A program made the position numbers and the translations under genes. This document shows, piece by piece, positions 21,923 to 31,413 of a stretch of DNA of 64,000 nucleotides. This stretch comes from Sutcliffiella halmapala (lineage in GTDB: Bacteria; Bacillota; Bacilli; Bacillales; Bacillaceae_I): contig NZ_KV917375.1 of NCBI RefSeq assembly GCF_002019665.1, positions 1,038,390 to 1,102,389 of the forward strand, read 5' to 3'. The notes under the pieces were generated by a model. It worked only from the letters and a program-made list of their open reading frames with translations, did no database searches and had not been told where the DNA came from. Within the stretch, counting starts at the first letter, position 1, and every line of letters begins with the position of its first letter.

Positions 21923-22731
21923 TGGAAGTAAATGGTGTTTCCTATTATGTTAGGACATGTGGAGATGGGCCAAAAAAGGTTTTATTGCTTCATGGGTTCA
22001 CAGGTATAGGAGAGAATTTCCATGATGCAATTTCAATGTTCGAGGACTATGGGAATTTCACATTTATTTTTTTGGATTTTCTAGGACATGGGAAGAGTTC
22101 TATTCCTAGCTCTAGTATCCGGTATTCAATGGAACATACAATTAGAGATGTAAAAACAATTTTGGATAAGTTAATGATAAAGAAGCTTTCTATTATTGGT
22201 TATTCCATGGGTGGCCGTGTTGGGTTATCCTTTGCTGCTGCTTACCCTGAATACATGGAAAAACTCGTGCTTGAAAGTGCATCTCCAGGGATTAAATTAA
22301 CAAATGAGCAGCAGGAAAGAGTGAAAGCTGATACTCTTTTGGCAGAAAGAATTAGGCATGAGGGTGTTCAAGCCTTTGTTGACTATTGGTCAGCTATTCC
22401 ATTGTTTGAAACGCAACGGTATTTGCCTAAAGAGAAGCAACAAATGATTTATGAGCAGAGAATGAAGAATTCTCCCATAGGATTAGTAAATAGTTTACTT
22501 GGTTTAGGAACAGGTGCACAACCTTCCAATTGGGATAGGTTAAAAACTTTGGAGGCAAAGACACTCTTGCTCGCAGGTGAATTGGATGAAAAATTTGTCC
22601 AAATTGCTCAGGAAATGACTAAACACATGAAAAACGCAGAATTTGTTAAAATAAGTGGAGCAGGACATGCAATTCATGTGGAACAACCAAGAAAGTTTGG
22701 TAAAATAGTAAGTGAGTTTTTGTCGAATTGA
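21919..22731 (+). CDS. menH: SHCHC synthase MenH
   Basis: Alpha/beta hydrolase that removes pyruvate from the MenD product. The nucleophile is in GYSMGGR near residue 94, the likely acid in LAGELDEKF near 213 and the His in GAGHAIHVEQP near 246. 270 residues. ATGATG at 21919 overlaps the menD stop. Operon position supports this assignment over a generic hydrolase. Confidence 0.9.
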   Translation: MMEVNGVSYYVRTCGDGPKKVLLLHGFTGIGENFHDAISMFEDYGNFTFIFLDFLGHGKSSIPSSSIRYSMEHTIRDVKTILDKLMIKKLSIIGYSMGGRVGLSFAAAYPEYMEKLVLESASPGIKLTNEQQERVKADTLLAERIRHEGVQAFVDYWSAIPLFETQRYLPKEKQQMIYEQRMKNSPIGLVNSLLGLGTGAQPSNWDRLKTLEAKTLLLAGELDEKFVQIAQEMTKHMKNAEFVKISGAGHAIHVEQPRKFGKIVSEFLSN

Positions 22732-22752
22732 CAAAGTAGGGAGGAAAAAGAC

Positions 22753-23574
22753 ATGGCAAGAGAGTGGATAGCAGGCCCTAAACAATATGAAGATATTTTA
22801 TATGAAACATATAATGGGATTGCCAAGATTACAATCAATCGTCCAGAGGTACATAATGCGTTCCGTCCAAAAACAGTGATGGAATTAATTGAAGCATTTG
22901 CGTATGCACGTGATGACGCAAATGTCGGTGTTATTATTTTAACAGGTGCTGGTGAAAAAGCATTCTGCTCTGGTGGAGATCAAAAGGTTCGTGGACATGG
23001 TGGATATGTAGGAGAAGATGAGATTCCGCGATTAAACGTATTGGATTTACAACGTTTAATCCGTGTAACTCCAAAGCCGGTAGTCGCGATGGTAGCAGGG
23101 TACGCAATTGGTGGAGGACATGTTCTTCATATCGTCTGTGATTTAACAATTGCAGCAGATAATGCGCGTTTTGGTCAAACAGGTCCTAAAGTTGGTAGCT
23201 TTGATGCAGGATATGGATCAGGTTACTTAGCTCGTATCGTTGGGCATAAAAAAGCTCGTGAAATTTGGTACTTATGCCGTCAATATGACGCTCAACAAGC
23301 CTTGGATATGGGTCTTGTGAACACAGTAGTACCTTTAGAGAAACTAGAAGATGAAACAGTACAATGGTGTGAGGAAATGCTGGAAAACAGCCCTACTGCA
23401 CTGCGTTTCTTAAAAGCAGCATTTAATGCTGATACGGACGGATTAGCTGGAATTCAGCAGTTCGCTGGCGATGCAACATTACTATACTATACAACTGATG
23501 AAGCGAAAGAAGGCCGTGACGCATTCAAGGAGAAAAGAAAGCCAGATTTTGGTCAATTCCCTCGCTTCCCTTAA
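22753..23574 (+). CDS. menB: 1,4-dihydroxy-2-naphthoyl-CoA synthase MenB
   Basis: Crotonase-fold enzyme that closes the second ring from o-succinylbenzoyl-CoA. Family marks are [10 protein letters not shown] near residue 75 and [19 protein letters not shown] near 117-135, with [14 protein letters not shown] following. 273 residues, typical. GGGAGG lies 9 nt before the ATG. A terminator follows, although the pathway's next enzyme, MenE, is encoded just downstream. Confidence 0.95.
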   Translation: MAREWIAGPKQYEDILYETYNGIAKITINRPEVHNAFRPKTVMELIEAFAYARDDANVGVIILTGAGEKAFCSGGDQKVRGHGGYVGEDEIPRLNVLDLQRLIRVTPKPVVAMVAGYAIGGGHVLHIVCDLTIAADNARFGQTGPKVGSFDAGYGSGYLARIVGHKKAREIWYLCRQYDAQQALDMGLVNTVVPLEKLEDETVQWCEEMLENSPTALRFLKAAFNADTDGLAGIQQFAGDATLLYYTTDEAKEGRDAFKEKRKPDFGQFPRFP

Positions 23575-23583
23575 TATTGATGA

Positions 23584-23632
23584 TGAGGGCAATCTAAAAG
23601 CAGTGTGCTTTTGGGTTGCTCTTCTTTTTTCT
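23584..23632 (+). terminator. Terminator between menB and menE
   Basis: GAGGGCAATCTAAAAGC pairs, with a few mismatches, with GCTTTTGGGTTGCTC, followed by TTCTTTTTT. Confidence 0.65.
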
Positions 23633-23677
23633 AGGCTCTGTTCAAGTACAGTGTTGATTTTTAGGTACCAAGCTGTT

Positions 23678-23804
23678 GATTGGAGCACGAGGCGAAGCCT
23701 CCTGCGGGAGGTAGCGTTTTGTGGAGACCCCCGCAGGCAAAAGCCGAGGAGGCTCCACAAGCGCCCTCTGGATAAGCGAAGCCTCGTGCGGAAATCAACA
23801 GCGG
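23678..23804. repeat. GC-rich hairpin repeat, copy B (between menB and menE)
   Basis: The same family as 16362 and 40134, with the core CTCCTGCGGGAG, GGAGACCCCCGCAGGC and GAGGAGGCTCC. The outer arms are GCACGAGGC and GCCTCGTGC, a perfect 9-bp pairing of different sequence from copies A and C. It ends 48 nt before menE. Confidence 0.8.
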
Positions 23805-23852
23805 TGTTTAACATAGCCTTTTTCTATTGTCGTGAAATAGGAGGTGGATTAA

Positions 23853-25349
23853 ATGGTTACTGTTCCAAATTTCTTAGTAAAAAGAGCGAGCCTTACTCCA
23901 AATCGAATCGCATATGAAATAGAAGAAGAGAAGGTAACATTCGCTGACTTACATAATCAAGCTACGATAATCGCAGGAAAGCTTGCCTTTCTTGGTGTGA
24001 AAAAAGGCGATATCATATCTATTTTCATGAAAAATAGTATCGAGCTAGTGGAAGTTATTTTTGCATTAAAGCATATTGGAGCAATTACAGTATTACATAA
24101 TTTGAGATTAACTTCACAGGAACTAGCCTTTCAAATGGAAGACGCAGGAACGAGATTCCTTATAACAGATGAAGAGAGAATAGCTCATTTAAATGATTAT
24201 TTACTTATACATCAGGAAAATATCCTGTCGATAAAGAAAGTAAAGCAGTCAAGTGAAGGGGCAGTAGTAATTCAAGAAGAGTTTGACTTAGACTCCGTGG
24301 ATACCATTATGTACACAAGTGGAACAACCGGTCATCCAAAAGGTGTCAAACAAACGTATGGTAATCACTTTTGGAGTGCGACTGGCTCTGCGTTAAACCT
24401 TGGATTGCACGAGAATGATGCTTGGTTAGCAGCTGTTCCGCTTTTTCATATTAGTGGTTTATCGATTTTGATGCGCGGTGTCATATATGGGATGAGAGTG
24501 ATATTGCATGAAAGATTCGATGGCCAAAAGGTCAATCTGGATATAAGAGATAAGGGTGTTACGATTGTATCGGTAGTGAGTACAATGCTCCGTACTCTTT
24601 TAGATGAGTTAGGAGAAAAGAAGTATCCTTCAACATTTCGTTGTATGCTCGTAGGTGGAGGACCTGTTCCTTTACCGATGCTTGAAGAATGTGAAAAGAA
24701 GGAGATTCCGGTATTTCAGACTTATGGGATGACAGAGACTTGTTCTCAAATTGTTACCCTTTCACCCGAAGCAGCACTGACGAAAATAGGAAGTGCAGGA
24801 AAGGCTTTGTTTCCTTGTCAGCTTAAGATAATGGATGAGGGAAAGGAAGCGGCAGCAGGGCATGCTGGTGAAATAGTGGTGAAAGGTCCAAATGTGACCC
24901 CAGGTTATTTTCAAAATGTAGGAGCAACTAATAAAGCAATGAAAGATGGCTGGTTTCATACTGGTGATATTGGTTTTTTAGATGAAGATGGTTTTTTATT
25001 TGTATTAGATCGTAGAAGTGATTTAATCATTTCTGGTGGAGAAAACGTGTACCCAGCAGAAATAGAGTCTGTTCTTCTTGCACATCCAGGAATAAAGGAT
25101 GTAGGTGTGACTGGAGTGGACGAGGTAAAATGGGGTCAGGTGCCCATCGCTTTTGTAGTTAAAGGGCAAAGTAAAGTGATGGAAGAAGAGGTTCTTCAAT
25201 TTGTCTCTCAAAGACTAGCTGGCTACAAGGTGCCAAAGAGAATTATTTTGGTGGATAGCCTGCCAAGAAATGCTGCGAATAAACTATTACGGAGAAAGCT
25301 CGTGGAATTACTACCAGTTGAGTTGGACGTTAGGGGTCCTACGAAATGA
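23853..25349 (+). CDS. menE: o-Succinylbenzoate--CoA ligase MenE
   Basis: ANL-superfamily adenylating enzyme that activates o-succinylbenzoate to its CoA ester. The AMP-binding motif TMYTSGTTGHPKGVK begins near residue 151, the core motif YGMTET is near 291, and the C-terminal region with GWFHTGDIG is near 369. 498 residues. AGGAGGTGG lies upstream of the ATG. It overlaps menC by 4 nt. Confidence 0.94.
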   Translation: MVTVPNFLVKRASLTPNRIAYEIEEEKVTFADLHNQATIIAGKLAFLGVKKGDIISIFMKNSIELVEVIFALKHIGAITVLHNLRLTSQELAFQMEDAGTRFLITDEERIAHLNDYLLIHQENILSIKKVKQSSEGAVVIQEEFDLDSVDTIMYTSGTTGHPKGVKQTYGNHFWSATGSALNLGLHENDAWLAAVPLFHISGLSILMRGVIYGMRVILHERFDGQKVNLDIRDKGVTIVSVVSTMLRTLLDELGEKKYPSTFRCMLVGGGPVPLPMLEECEKKEIPVFQTYGMTETCSQIVTLSPEAALTKIGSAGKALFPCQLKIMDEGKEAAAGHAGEIVVKGPNVTPGYFQNVGATNKAMKDGWFHTGDIGFLDEDGFLFVLDRRSDLIISGGENVYPAEIESVLLAHPGIKDVGVTGVDEVKWGQVPIAFVVKGQSKVMEEEVLQFVSQRLAGYKVPKRIILVDSLPRNAANKLLRRKLVELLPVELDVRGPTK

Positions 25350-26452
25350 AAATAAAAAAGATAGAGATGTTTCACACGTCCATGAGACTTGTACAACCGT
25401 TTCGGACTCATTTAGGTACAGTAACAGAGCGGGAAAGTATTTTGTTGAAAATAACAGATGTGGAAGGTTACAGTGGCTGGGGTGAGGTAGTGGCTTTTTC
25501 CTCACCATGGTACACCGAAGAAACCATTGGGACGGCTTGGCACATGTTAGAAGAGTTTTTTATTCCGTCTATTATAGAAGGAGAGTGGGACCACCCTAGT
25601 ACGCTATACGAAGCCTTAACAGTCTGGAAAGGGAATCCAATGGCAAAGGCAGGTATTGAAATGGCAGCTTGGGATCTCTTTGCAAAGAAAGAGAACAAGC
25701 CGTTAGCTGATTATATCGGTGGTATTAGCAAAAAGGTTCCAGCAGGTGTTGTTGTTAGTGTAGATACGCCAAGTAATATGTTAGCAACTATTGCTGTCCG
25801 GTTAAAAGAAGGTTATGAACGTGTGAAAGTGAAGATTGATCCTGAAAATGACTATGAAATGATTAAAGCAATACGGGAAGTGTTTCCTAAGCTAGCTTTA
25901 ATGGCAGATGCGAATTCTGCCTATAAGTTGGATGATGTAGAGAGATTACAGAGGTTAGATCAGTTTGATTTATTAATGATAGAACAACCATTAGCAGCAG
26001 ATGATATTGTGGAGCATGCACAACTCCAAAAAAAATTATCGACTCCAATTTGTTTGGACGAAAGTATAGTTTCCTATCAAGACGCAGAAAATGCGCTTAA
26101 AATTGGAAGCTGTCAGGTGATTAACATCAAAATTGGACGTGTAGGTGGTTTGACGAACGCAATTCGAATTCATGACTTATGCCAGCAGCATAATGTGCCG
26201 GTATGGTGCGGTGGGATGCTTGAGACTGGGATATCCCGGGCATTTAATATCGCATTGGCTACCCTACCTAACTTCTCTATTCCTGGAGATATATCGGCAT
26301 CTTCTAGGTATTGGAAAAAGGATGTTGTTGAACCTGAGGTCGTAGTAAGGCATGGGAAAATAGATGTACCGACCTTCCCGGGAATTGGTTTCTCAGTGAA
26401 TGAGCCATATGTGAAAGAAATAAGTAAACGCATTAAAATATACGAAGCATAA
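25346..26452 (+). CDS. menC: o-Succinylbenzoate synthase MenC
   Basis: Enolase-superfamily dehydratase forming o-succinylbenzoate. Catalytic lysines are in RVKVKIDP near residue 162 and KIGRVGG near 262. Metal ligands are in MADANSAY near 188 and LDES near 238, plus the Glu of IEQPL near 213. 368 residues, typical for Bacillus, where related enzymes can also racemise N-acylamino acids. The start overlaps menE. Last gene of the set. Confidence 0.93.
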   Translation: MKIKKIEMFHTSMRLVQPFRTHLGTVTERESILLKITDVEGYSGWGEVVAFSSPWYTEETIGTAWHMLEEFFIPSIIEGEWDHPSTLYEALTVWKGNPMAKAGIEMAAWDLFAKKENKPLADYIGGISKKVPAGVVVSVDTPSNMLATIAVRLKEGYERVKVKIDPENDYEMIKAIREVFPKLALMADANSAYKLDDVERLQRLDQFDLLMIEQPLAADDIVEHAQLQKKLSTPICLDESIVSYQDAENALKIGSCQVINIKIGRVGGLTNAIRIHDLCQQHNVPVWCGGMLETGISRAFNIALATLPNFSIPGDISASSRYWKKDVVEPEVVVRHGKIDVPTFPGIGFSVNEPYVKEISKRIKIYEA

Positions 26453-26499
26453 GAAAGATAGGTACGTAGTAAACCGTTCTATGCTAGCTTTCTTACAAC

Positions 26500-26529
26500 A
26501 ATAGCCCCCGCAACTCAGCGGGGGCTATT
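26500..26529 (+). terminator. Hairpin behind menC
   Basis: AATAGCCCCCGC and GCGGGGGCTATT pair over 12 bp. The T-run after it is weak (AATGTT), so this is a probable rather than textbook terminator. Confidence 0.6.
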
Positions 26530-26555
26530 AATGTTCCAGTCAGTAACGTAAAGTA

Positions 26556-26583
26556 GGAATTCCTGCGAGGGCCAGGCACCAAA
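26556..26583. repeat. GGCACC-ended short repeat, copy 1
   Basis: GGAATTCCTGCGAGGGCCAGGCACCAAA resembles 39776-39804 closely. Both copies sit just behind a terminator hairpin. Confidence 0.5.
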
Positions 26584-26619
26584 AACGGTTTAATTAAAAT
26601 AGTTTTCAAAAAACTTTGC

Positions 26620-26665
26620 TTGACAAAAGTTTGCTTTGGGTTTAAATTTTGTATTAGGGCAACTT
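26620..26665 (+). promoter_or_regulatory. Probable mntABCD promoter with MntR-like operator
   Basis: TTGACA at 26620 and TAAATT at 26643 are 17 nt apart. TTTTGTATTAGGGCAACTT (26647-26665) overlaps the -10 side and resembles the MntR operator as I remember it from B. subtilis mntA/mntH (TTTTGCATGAGGGAAAC type). It would leave a leader of about 180 nt before mntA. Manganese control is inferred. Confidence 0.45.
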
Positions 26666-26833
26666 TTTAAGTCATAGGTTAAATTAATGTATATGTTCAA
26701 GATAAATGGCACATTTTCACTAGAGTCTGCATAAATTGGATTTGAACTCAGTGAAGTGTGTTAATTTTTAACATAAAACTTGCACAAGAGCAACATTTAT
26801 TGCTAAGTACAATATTCACGAGGGAGAGAATGA

Positions 26834-27769
26834 ATGATGAAAAAGATTTTATTAAAACTATTACTTGTAAGTGCAATTGCTTTAGGACTGTCGGCATGTT
26901 CTTCTGCAACTGGAAGCGATGAAAATGAGAAAGAAACAATTAATGTAACAACTACGATTGCTCAAATCGGTGATATTGTTTCAAATGTTGGTGGAGATAA
27001 GGTGAAAGTTGAATCTCTTATGGGACCAGGAATTGACCCCCATCTTTATCAAGCTTCACAAGGAGATATTAGCAAGCTAAATAAGGCAGATATTATTTTT
27101 TATAATGGGTTGAGACTTGAGGGAAGAATGGGAGAAATCCTTAACAAAATGGCCAATGATAAGATGACCGTTGCGGTGGGAGAAATGATCCCAACTGATT
27201 TATTATTAGTGGATGAAACAGATGCAAACAAAATGGATCCGCATGTTTGGTTTGATATTAATTTATGGATCCACTCCGTTGAAGCTGTTACTGAATCATT
27301 AGTGAAGTATGATGAAGAAAATGCAGACTTTTATAAAGAAAATGCAGCAAAATATATGGTAGAATTGAAAGAATTAGATGCATATGCGAAAGAAAAAATA
27401 GCCTCCATTCCTGAAGAAAGTAGAGTATTAGTAACGGCTCATGATGCGTTTAAGTACTTTGGAGCTGCATATGGAATGGAAGTTACTGGTTTACAAGGAC
27501 TTAGTACTGATGCGGAATTCGGTTTAAGAGATGTGCAAGAAATAATCGATTTGTTAGTAGAGAGAAATATTAAAGCAGTTTTCGTGGAAAGTAGTATTTC
27601 CGAAGATTCCATTAATGCGGTAGTGAAAGGTGCGGAAAGCAGAGGGCATACCGTTGTAATCGGTGGAGAATTATACTCCGACGCAATGGGAGAAGCCGGG
27701 ACAGAAACTGGCACATATCTAGGCATGTTCAAACATAATATTGACACAATCGTTGAAGCGTTAAAATAA
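26834..27769 (+). CDS. mntA: Manganese-binding lipoprotein MntA
   Basis: Cluster A-I solute-binding protein of the manganese ABC transporter. The signal peptide ends in the lipobox LSAC with Cys near residue 22. Expected metal ligands are visible: His in DPHLYQ near 69, His in DPHVWF near 134, Glu in FVESSISED near 254 and Asp in GELYSDAMG near 278. It lacks the His-rich loop of the zinc-binding ZnuA at 33478, which fits a manganese role. First gene of mntABCD. Confidence 0.9.
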   Translation: MMKKILLKLLLVSAIALGLSACSSATGSDENEKETINVTTTIAQIGDIVSNVGGDKVKVESLMGPGIDPHLYQASQGDISKLNKADIIFYNGLRLEGRMGEILNKMANDKMTVAVGEMIPTDLLLVDETDANKMDPHVWFDINLWIHSVEAVTESLVKYDEENADFYKENAAKYMVELKELDAYAKEKIASIPEESRVLVTAHDAFKYFGAAYGMEVTGLQGLSTDAEFGLRDVQEIIDLLVERNIKAVFVESSISEDSINAVVKGAESRGHTVVIGGELYSDAMGEAGTETGTYLGMFKHNIDTIVEALK

Positions 27770-27878
27770 AGACTTTATTAAAAATTAAAACTTATAGTTG
27801 ATTTTAACTACCTGTGACGTTCAACAAATACCTAGCTATTTTCAGGGTAGCCAAAATAAAAAGGTAAGGTGACTATTT

Positions 27879-28625
27879 ATGGAACCAGTAAAGATAGAAA
27901 ATCTAACAGTAGCTTATCATCGAAAACCCGTCTTAAAAGAAATAAGCTTTACTGTTCCAGAGGGGAAACTCATCGGTATCATTGGACCAAATGGTGCTGG
28001 TAAATCAACGCTTATCAAAGCTGCTTTAGAGTTAATTCCAAAAGCATCTGGAACCATTTCTATTTATGGAAAACCTTATAAATCACAAAGGAAATTAATC
28101 GGTTATGTACCCCAGCGTGGTTCTGTAGATTGGGACTTCCCAACAAATGCTTTAGATGTAGTCTTAATGGGAAGATACGGACATATAGGGTGGATCAAAA
28201 GACCAAACAAAAAGGATATTGAATTTGCATATGACTGTTTAGATAAAGTGGGTATGAGAGAATATGCTACAAGGCAAATTAGCCAGCTATCTGGTGGGCA
28301 ACAACAAAGGGTCTTTTTAGCGAGAGCACTAGCTCAGGATGCTAGTATTTATTTTATGGATGAACCATTCGTTGGAGTGGATGCAGCAACGGAAAAGGCA
28401 ATTATTACGATTCTCGATGAACTAAAAGCCCAAGGGAAAACGGTATTGGTTGTGCATCATGATTTACAGACAGTAAAAGAATATTTCGATTGGGTATTAC
28501 TGATCAATTTAAGAAAAATAGCGATTGGACCTACAGAAGAAGTTTTCACGATGGAAAACTTACAAAAAACTTATGGCGGTCGTCTAGCTTTTTTAGATCA
28601 AAGTCAGGCAATCGTAGAACAGTAG
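27879..28625 (+). CDS. mntB: Manganese ABC transporter ATPase MntB
   Basis: 248-residue ATPase. Walker A is GPNGAGKST near residue 36, the signature LSGGQQQR near 137 and Walker B IYFMDEPFVG near 157, with the H-loop in VVHHDL. GTAAGGTGA precedes the ATG. It energises the MntC/MntD channel. Confidence 0.92.
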   Translation: MEPVKIENLTVAYHRKPVLKEISFTVPEGKLIGIIGPNGAGKSTLIKAALELIPKASGTISIYGKPYKSQRKLIGYVPQRGSVDWDFPTNALDVVLMGRYGHIGWIKRPNKKDIEFAYDCLDKVGMREYATRQISQLSGGQQQRVFLARALAQDASIYFMDEPFVGVDAATEKAIITILDELKAQGKTVLVVHHDLQTVKEYFDWVLLINLRKIAIGPTEEVFTMENLQKTYGGRLAFLDQSQAIVEQ

Positions 28626-28635
28626 GAGTGACAGG

Positions 28636-29994
28636 ATGGACACGTTACTATATATGCTAAGGGATCCAAATGTGCAATGGGTACTAATAGGAACAATATT
28701 GTTAGGTATGGCTAGTGGCGTGCTTGGTAGTTTTGCACTTCTAAGAAAGCAAAGTCTATTAGGAGATGCCATGGCACATGCTGCATTACCTGGAATATGT
28801 ATCGCATTTTTATTATACGGTGCAAAATCAATGTCTTGGTTTTTAATTGGCGCTGCTATTTCTGGTCTAATAGGGACTTATTGTATCCAGGCTATTATCA
28901 AGCATTCCAGAATAAAAGAGGATACGGCAATAGGGCTCGTGTTATCCGTCTTTTTTGGAGTGGGAATCGTTCTCTTAACCTATGTTCAGCATCATGGTAA
29001 AGGGAACCAAGCTGGCTTAGATTCCTTTATTTTCGGGCAGGCGGCAGCAATTGTAGGTGTAGATGTTCAAATTATTAGTATTATCGCCTTTATCCTGGTT
29101 TTTATAACTTTCCTTTTATTTAAAGAATTCAAATTGATTACATTTGATCCCCAATTTGCCCAAGGGATAGGATTACCGATTAAATGGTTAAACGGACTCC
29201 TTATGACTTTGATTGTTGGAGCAGTTGTGATTGGACTTCAAGCAGTTGGTGTTATATTAATGGCTGCCATGCTGATTACTCCTGCAATAACAGCTAGATA
29301 CTGGACGGAAAGGTTAGATCACATGGTAGTGCTAGCTGGTTTTGTTGGTGGGCTTTCGGGAGTAATTGGTACTCTCCTAAGTACCATATCTAGAGGAATG
29401 CCAACAGGACCGCTTATCATCATGGCAGTAACGATTTTGTTCCTCTTTTCTCTATTTTTTGGTACAAAGAAAGGGTTAGTTCAAAAAGCCATTAAACAAT
29501 TAAAAGTGAAAAAACAAATAACAAGCGAAAATATTCTTTCATCATTATATGAGCTTTCTGAGAATTCCTTACAACAGACAGAAGGCAAAACAATGGGTAA
29601 TTATTCTTTAGAAACTGTTTTGGCACTTCGACCAACCAATGTGCTCACCATTCAGCGAGTTGTGAAGGATTTGAGACAAAGGGAGATCATCCAAATTAAT
29701 GAAGATAAACAAATAAGTTTAACTGAAAAGGGATTACAGCTTTCTCATGATATAGTGTTGAAAAACCGCCTTTTAGATATGTACTTAATGTTTGAAAGTA
29801 AGTTTCCTGTAGCAAATTGGAGAGAAGGAAGTATGGATCTATTAGAAGGACCAAAAGAAGTATTAGATGAATTACAGTCCTTATTAAATGATTTTGGAAG
29901 AATGCCAATGGCCCTTCCGTTATATGAGGCGAAGAAGCAAATGAAACAAATGGGCCCTCATTCCATTATGAAAAGGAGTGCAGGGAATCTATGA
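28636..29994 (+). CDS. mntC: Manganese ABC permease MntC with C-terminal winged-helix domain
   Basis: 452 residues. The first 285 or so form the multi-span permease of the TroC/ZnuB family (FALLRKQSLLGDAMAHAALPG near 31-50). The remainder is soluble and resembles the DNA-binding and dimer regions of DtxR-type regulators (NVLTIQRVVKDLRQREII near 335, then SLTEKGLQLSHD). B. subtilis MntC is also long. In chlamydial YtgCR a similar tail is released as a repressor; whether that happens here is unknown. It overlaps mntD by 4 nt. Confidence 0.88.
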   Translation: MDTLLYMLRDPNVQWVLIGTILLGMASGVLGSFALLRKQSLLGDAMAHAALPGICIAFLLYGAKSMSWFLIGAAISGLIGTYCIQAIIKHSRIKEDTAIGLVLSVFFGVGIVLLTYVQHHGKGNQAGLDSFIFGQAAAIVGVDVQIISIIAFILVFITFLLFKEFKLITFDPQFAQGIGLPIKWLNGLLMTLIVGAVVIGLQAVGVILMAAMLITPAITARYWTERLDHMVVLAGFVGGLSGVIGTLLSTISRGMPTGPLIIMAVTILFLFSLFFGTKKGLVQKAIKQLKVKKQITSENILSSLYELSENSLQQTEGKTMGNYSLETVLALRPTNVLTIQRVVKDLRQREIIQINEDKQISLTEKGLQLSHDIVLKNRLLDMYLMFESKFPVANWREGSMDLLEGPKEVLDELQSLLNDFGRMPMALPLYEAKKQMKQMGPHSIMKRSAGNL

Positions 29995-30875
29995 GTTATG
30001 AAGCATGGATTATTTTAACCGGATCATTAGTCGGAATTACGTGTGGGATTACAGGTTGTTTCCTTATTTTGAGAAAAATGGCAATGTTGGCAGATGCGAT
30101 TAGTCATACCGTATTACTAGGTATTGTCGGTGCCTATTTAGTATCGAGTAGTTTAGAAGGGGTTTATATGTTTGTCGGTGCCCTTATTGTTGGATTGTTA
30201 ACGGCCTTTTTTGTACAGTTATTACACTCATCAGGCGTACAATCTGATGCAGCAATCGGTGTTGTTTTTACTTCATTATTTGCTTTAGGGGTTATCCTTG
30301 TATCTATGTATGCAGGGAGAATTCATTTAGATGTTGACCATGCATTAATGGGAGAGATAGCTTTTGTCCCATGGGATACGCTGGTGATTGCTGGCATGGA
30401 TTTAGGACCGAGAGCAGTCTGGATGCTTGGTGCTGTACTTGTCATAAATATTGGATTAATCGTTTTCTTTTACAAGGAGTTAAAGATATGTGCCTTTGAT
30501 CCAGAAATGGCTGCAGCAATTGGAATTCCAGTATTATTTATGCATTATTTGTTAATGGGGATGTTGTCTATTACAACCGTTGCCTCATTCGATAGTGTTG
30601 GAGCTATCTTAGTTGTTGCTATGCTTATTGCGCCTGGAGCAAGTGCTTATTTATTAACAGATAAATTAAGTGTGATGCTGGTGCTTAGTGCAGTGATAGG
30701 TGTAGCATCTGCTGTACTTGGATATTATTTAGCTTATCTCTTTAATGTTTCTATTTCGGGTTCGATGGCTACGATGGCGGGAGTGTTATTTACTCTTACA
30801 TTTTTCTTGTCTCCGAAGCATGGAATTGTGATGAAGTGGATTTTTAGAAGATCATTGGCGAAAAGTTCAGTTTGA
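29991..30875 (+). CDS. mntD: Manganese ABC permease MntD
   Basis: 294-residue second permease of the ABC-3 family with about eight or nine hydrophobic segments. The conserved early motif is FLILRKMAMLADAISHTVLLG (near residues 24-44). It has no soluble tail, unlike MntC. The start overlaps the mntC stop (ATGA). A terminator follows. Confidence 0.92.
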   Translation: MSYEAWIILTGSLVGITCGITGCFLILRKMAMLADAISHTVLLGIVGAYLVSSSLEGVYMFVGALIVGLLTAFFVQLLHSSGVQSDAAIGVVFTSLFALGVILVSMYAGRIHLDVDHALMGEIAFVPWDTLVIAGMDLGPRAVWMLGAVLVINIGLIVFFYKELKICAFDPEMAAAIGIPVLFMHYLLMGMLSITTVASFDSVGAILVVAMLIAPGASAYLLTDKLSVMLVLSAVIGVASAVLGYYLAYLFNVSISGSMATMAGVLFTLTFFLSPKHGIVMKWIFRRSLAKSSV

Positions 30876-30880
30876 TTTGA

Positions 30881-30912
30881 GTGACCTCCGAATATGGGGG
30901 TCTTTTTTTATT
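30881..30912 (+). terminator. Terminator of mntABCD
   Basis: GACCTCC and GGGGGTC arms followed by TTTTTTTATTT. Confidence 0.8.
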
Positions 30913-31055
30913 TATAGGATACCTGTTAAATTCCCTGTTGATTTTTGCTTCTATCAACATCAAGTCAAAATCAGCTAGGAGTTTTAATACAATCAGAAAG
31001 TGGACTAGGAGTAGAAATACTCCATAGTCCACCGAAAGTGTGAGCCCTACTCAGC

Positions 31056-31217
31056 TTAATGGGAGGGCTCGAAGGTTTTACAGTCTGTATCTTTGCTATC
31101 GTGTGCGGTATTCCCTTTATGACTTACCACATAGATAGCATCTGCATTGCAGCGATTTCCTTGACCCCAGTAGTTACAGTTCTCTACTTCACATAGTACT
31201 TCTACATCTTTTGCCAT
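31056..31217 (-). CDS. DUF1540 small cysteine protein
   Basis: 53 residues, beginning MAKDVEVLCEVENC. It has the DUF1540 pattern of spaced cysteines (CEVENCNYW, GNRCNADAI, DTDCKTFEP), likely a small metal-binding fold. GGAGGAGG lies before the ATG at 31217, better than any upstream start. It diverges from the Fur-type promoter region of the next gene, 115 nt away. Function unknown; many bacilli have one or two copies. Confidence 0.85.
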   Translation of the reverse strand: MAKDVEVLCEVENCNYWGQGNRCNADAIYVVSHKGNTAHDSKDTDCKTFEPSH

Positions 31218-31331
31218 CGTTTTTTCCTCCTCCTTTTGTACATACGAAACATCTATATTTTGTCCTTTCGTCATTTTTCCATGCTTATTTTTCAAAAAAA
31301 GTAAATAAATCATGAATAATTTTATATTTTA

Positions 31332-31387
31332 TTGACAAAGAGAATCATTCTCAACTATTATAGAGAGTATAAGAGAGAATCGTTCTC
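31332..31387 (+). promoter_or_regulatory. Promoter with two Fur-type palindromes before the DUF2325 gene
   Basis: TTGACA (31332-31337) and TATTAT (31356-31361) are 18 nt apart. A perfect palindrome GAGAATCATTCTC (31340-31352) fills the spacer. A second, GAGAATCGTTCTC (31375-31387), lies over the expected transcript start. Both match the 7-1-7 Fur pattern (TGATAATNATTATCA) apart from the G/C at one symmetric position. They differ clearly from the Zur boxes nearby (CGTAAT half-sites). Confidence 0.7.
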
Positions 31388-31413
31388 AATTAAACTAGAA
31401 AGGAATGATAAAA

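Noticed and set aside
23471..23917. A 148-codon plus-strand frame running from menB through the GC-rich repeat into menE
   Set aside because: It is out of frame with both genes and exists because the GC-rich repeat has few stops.
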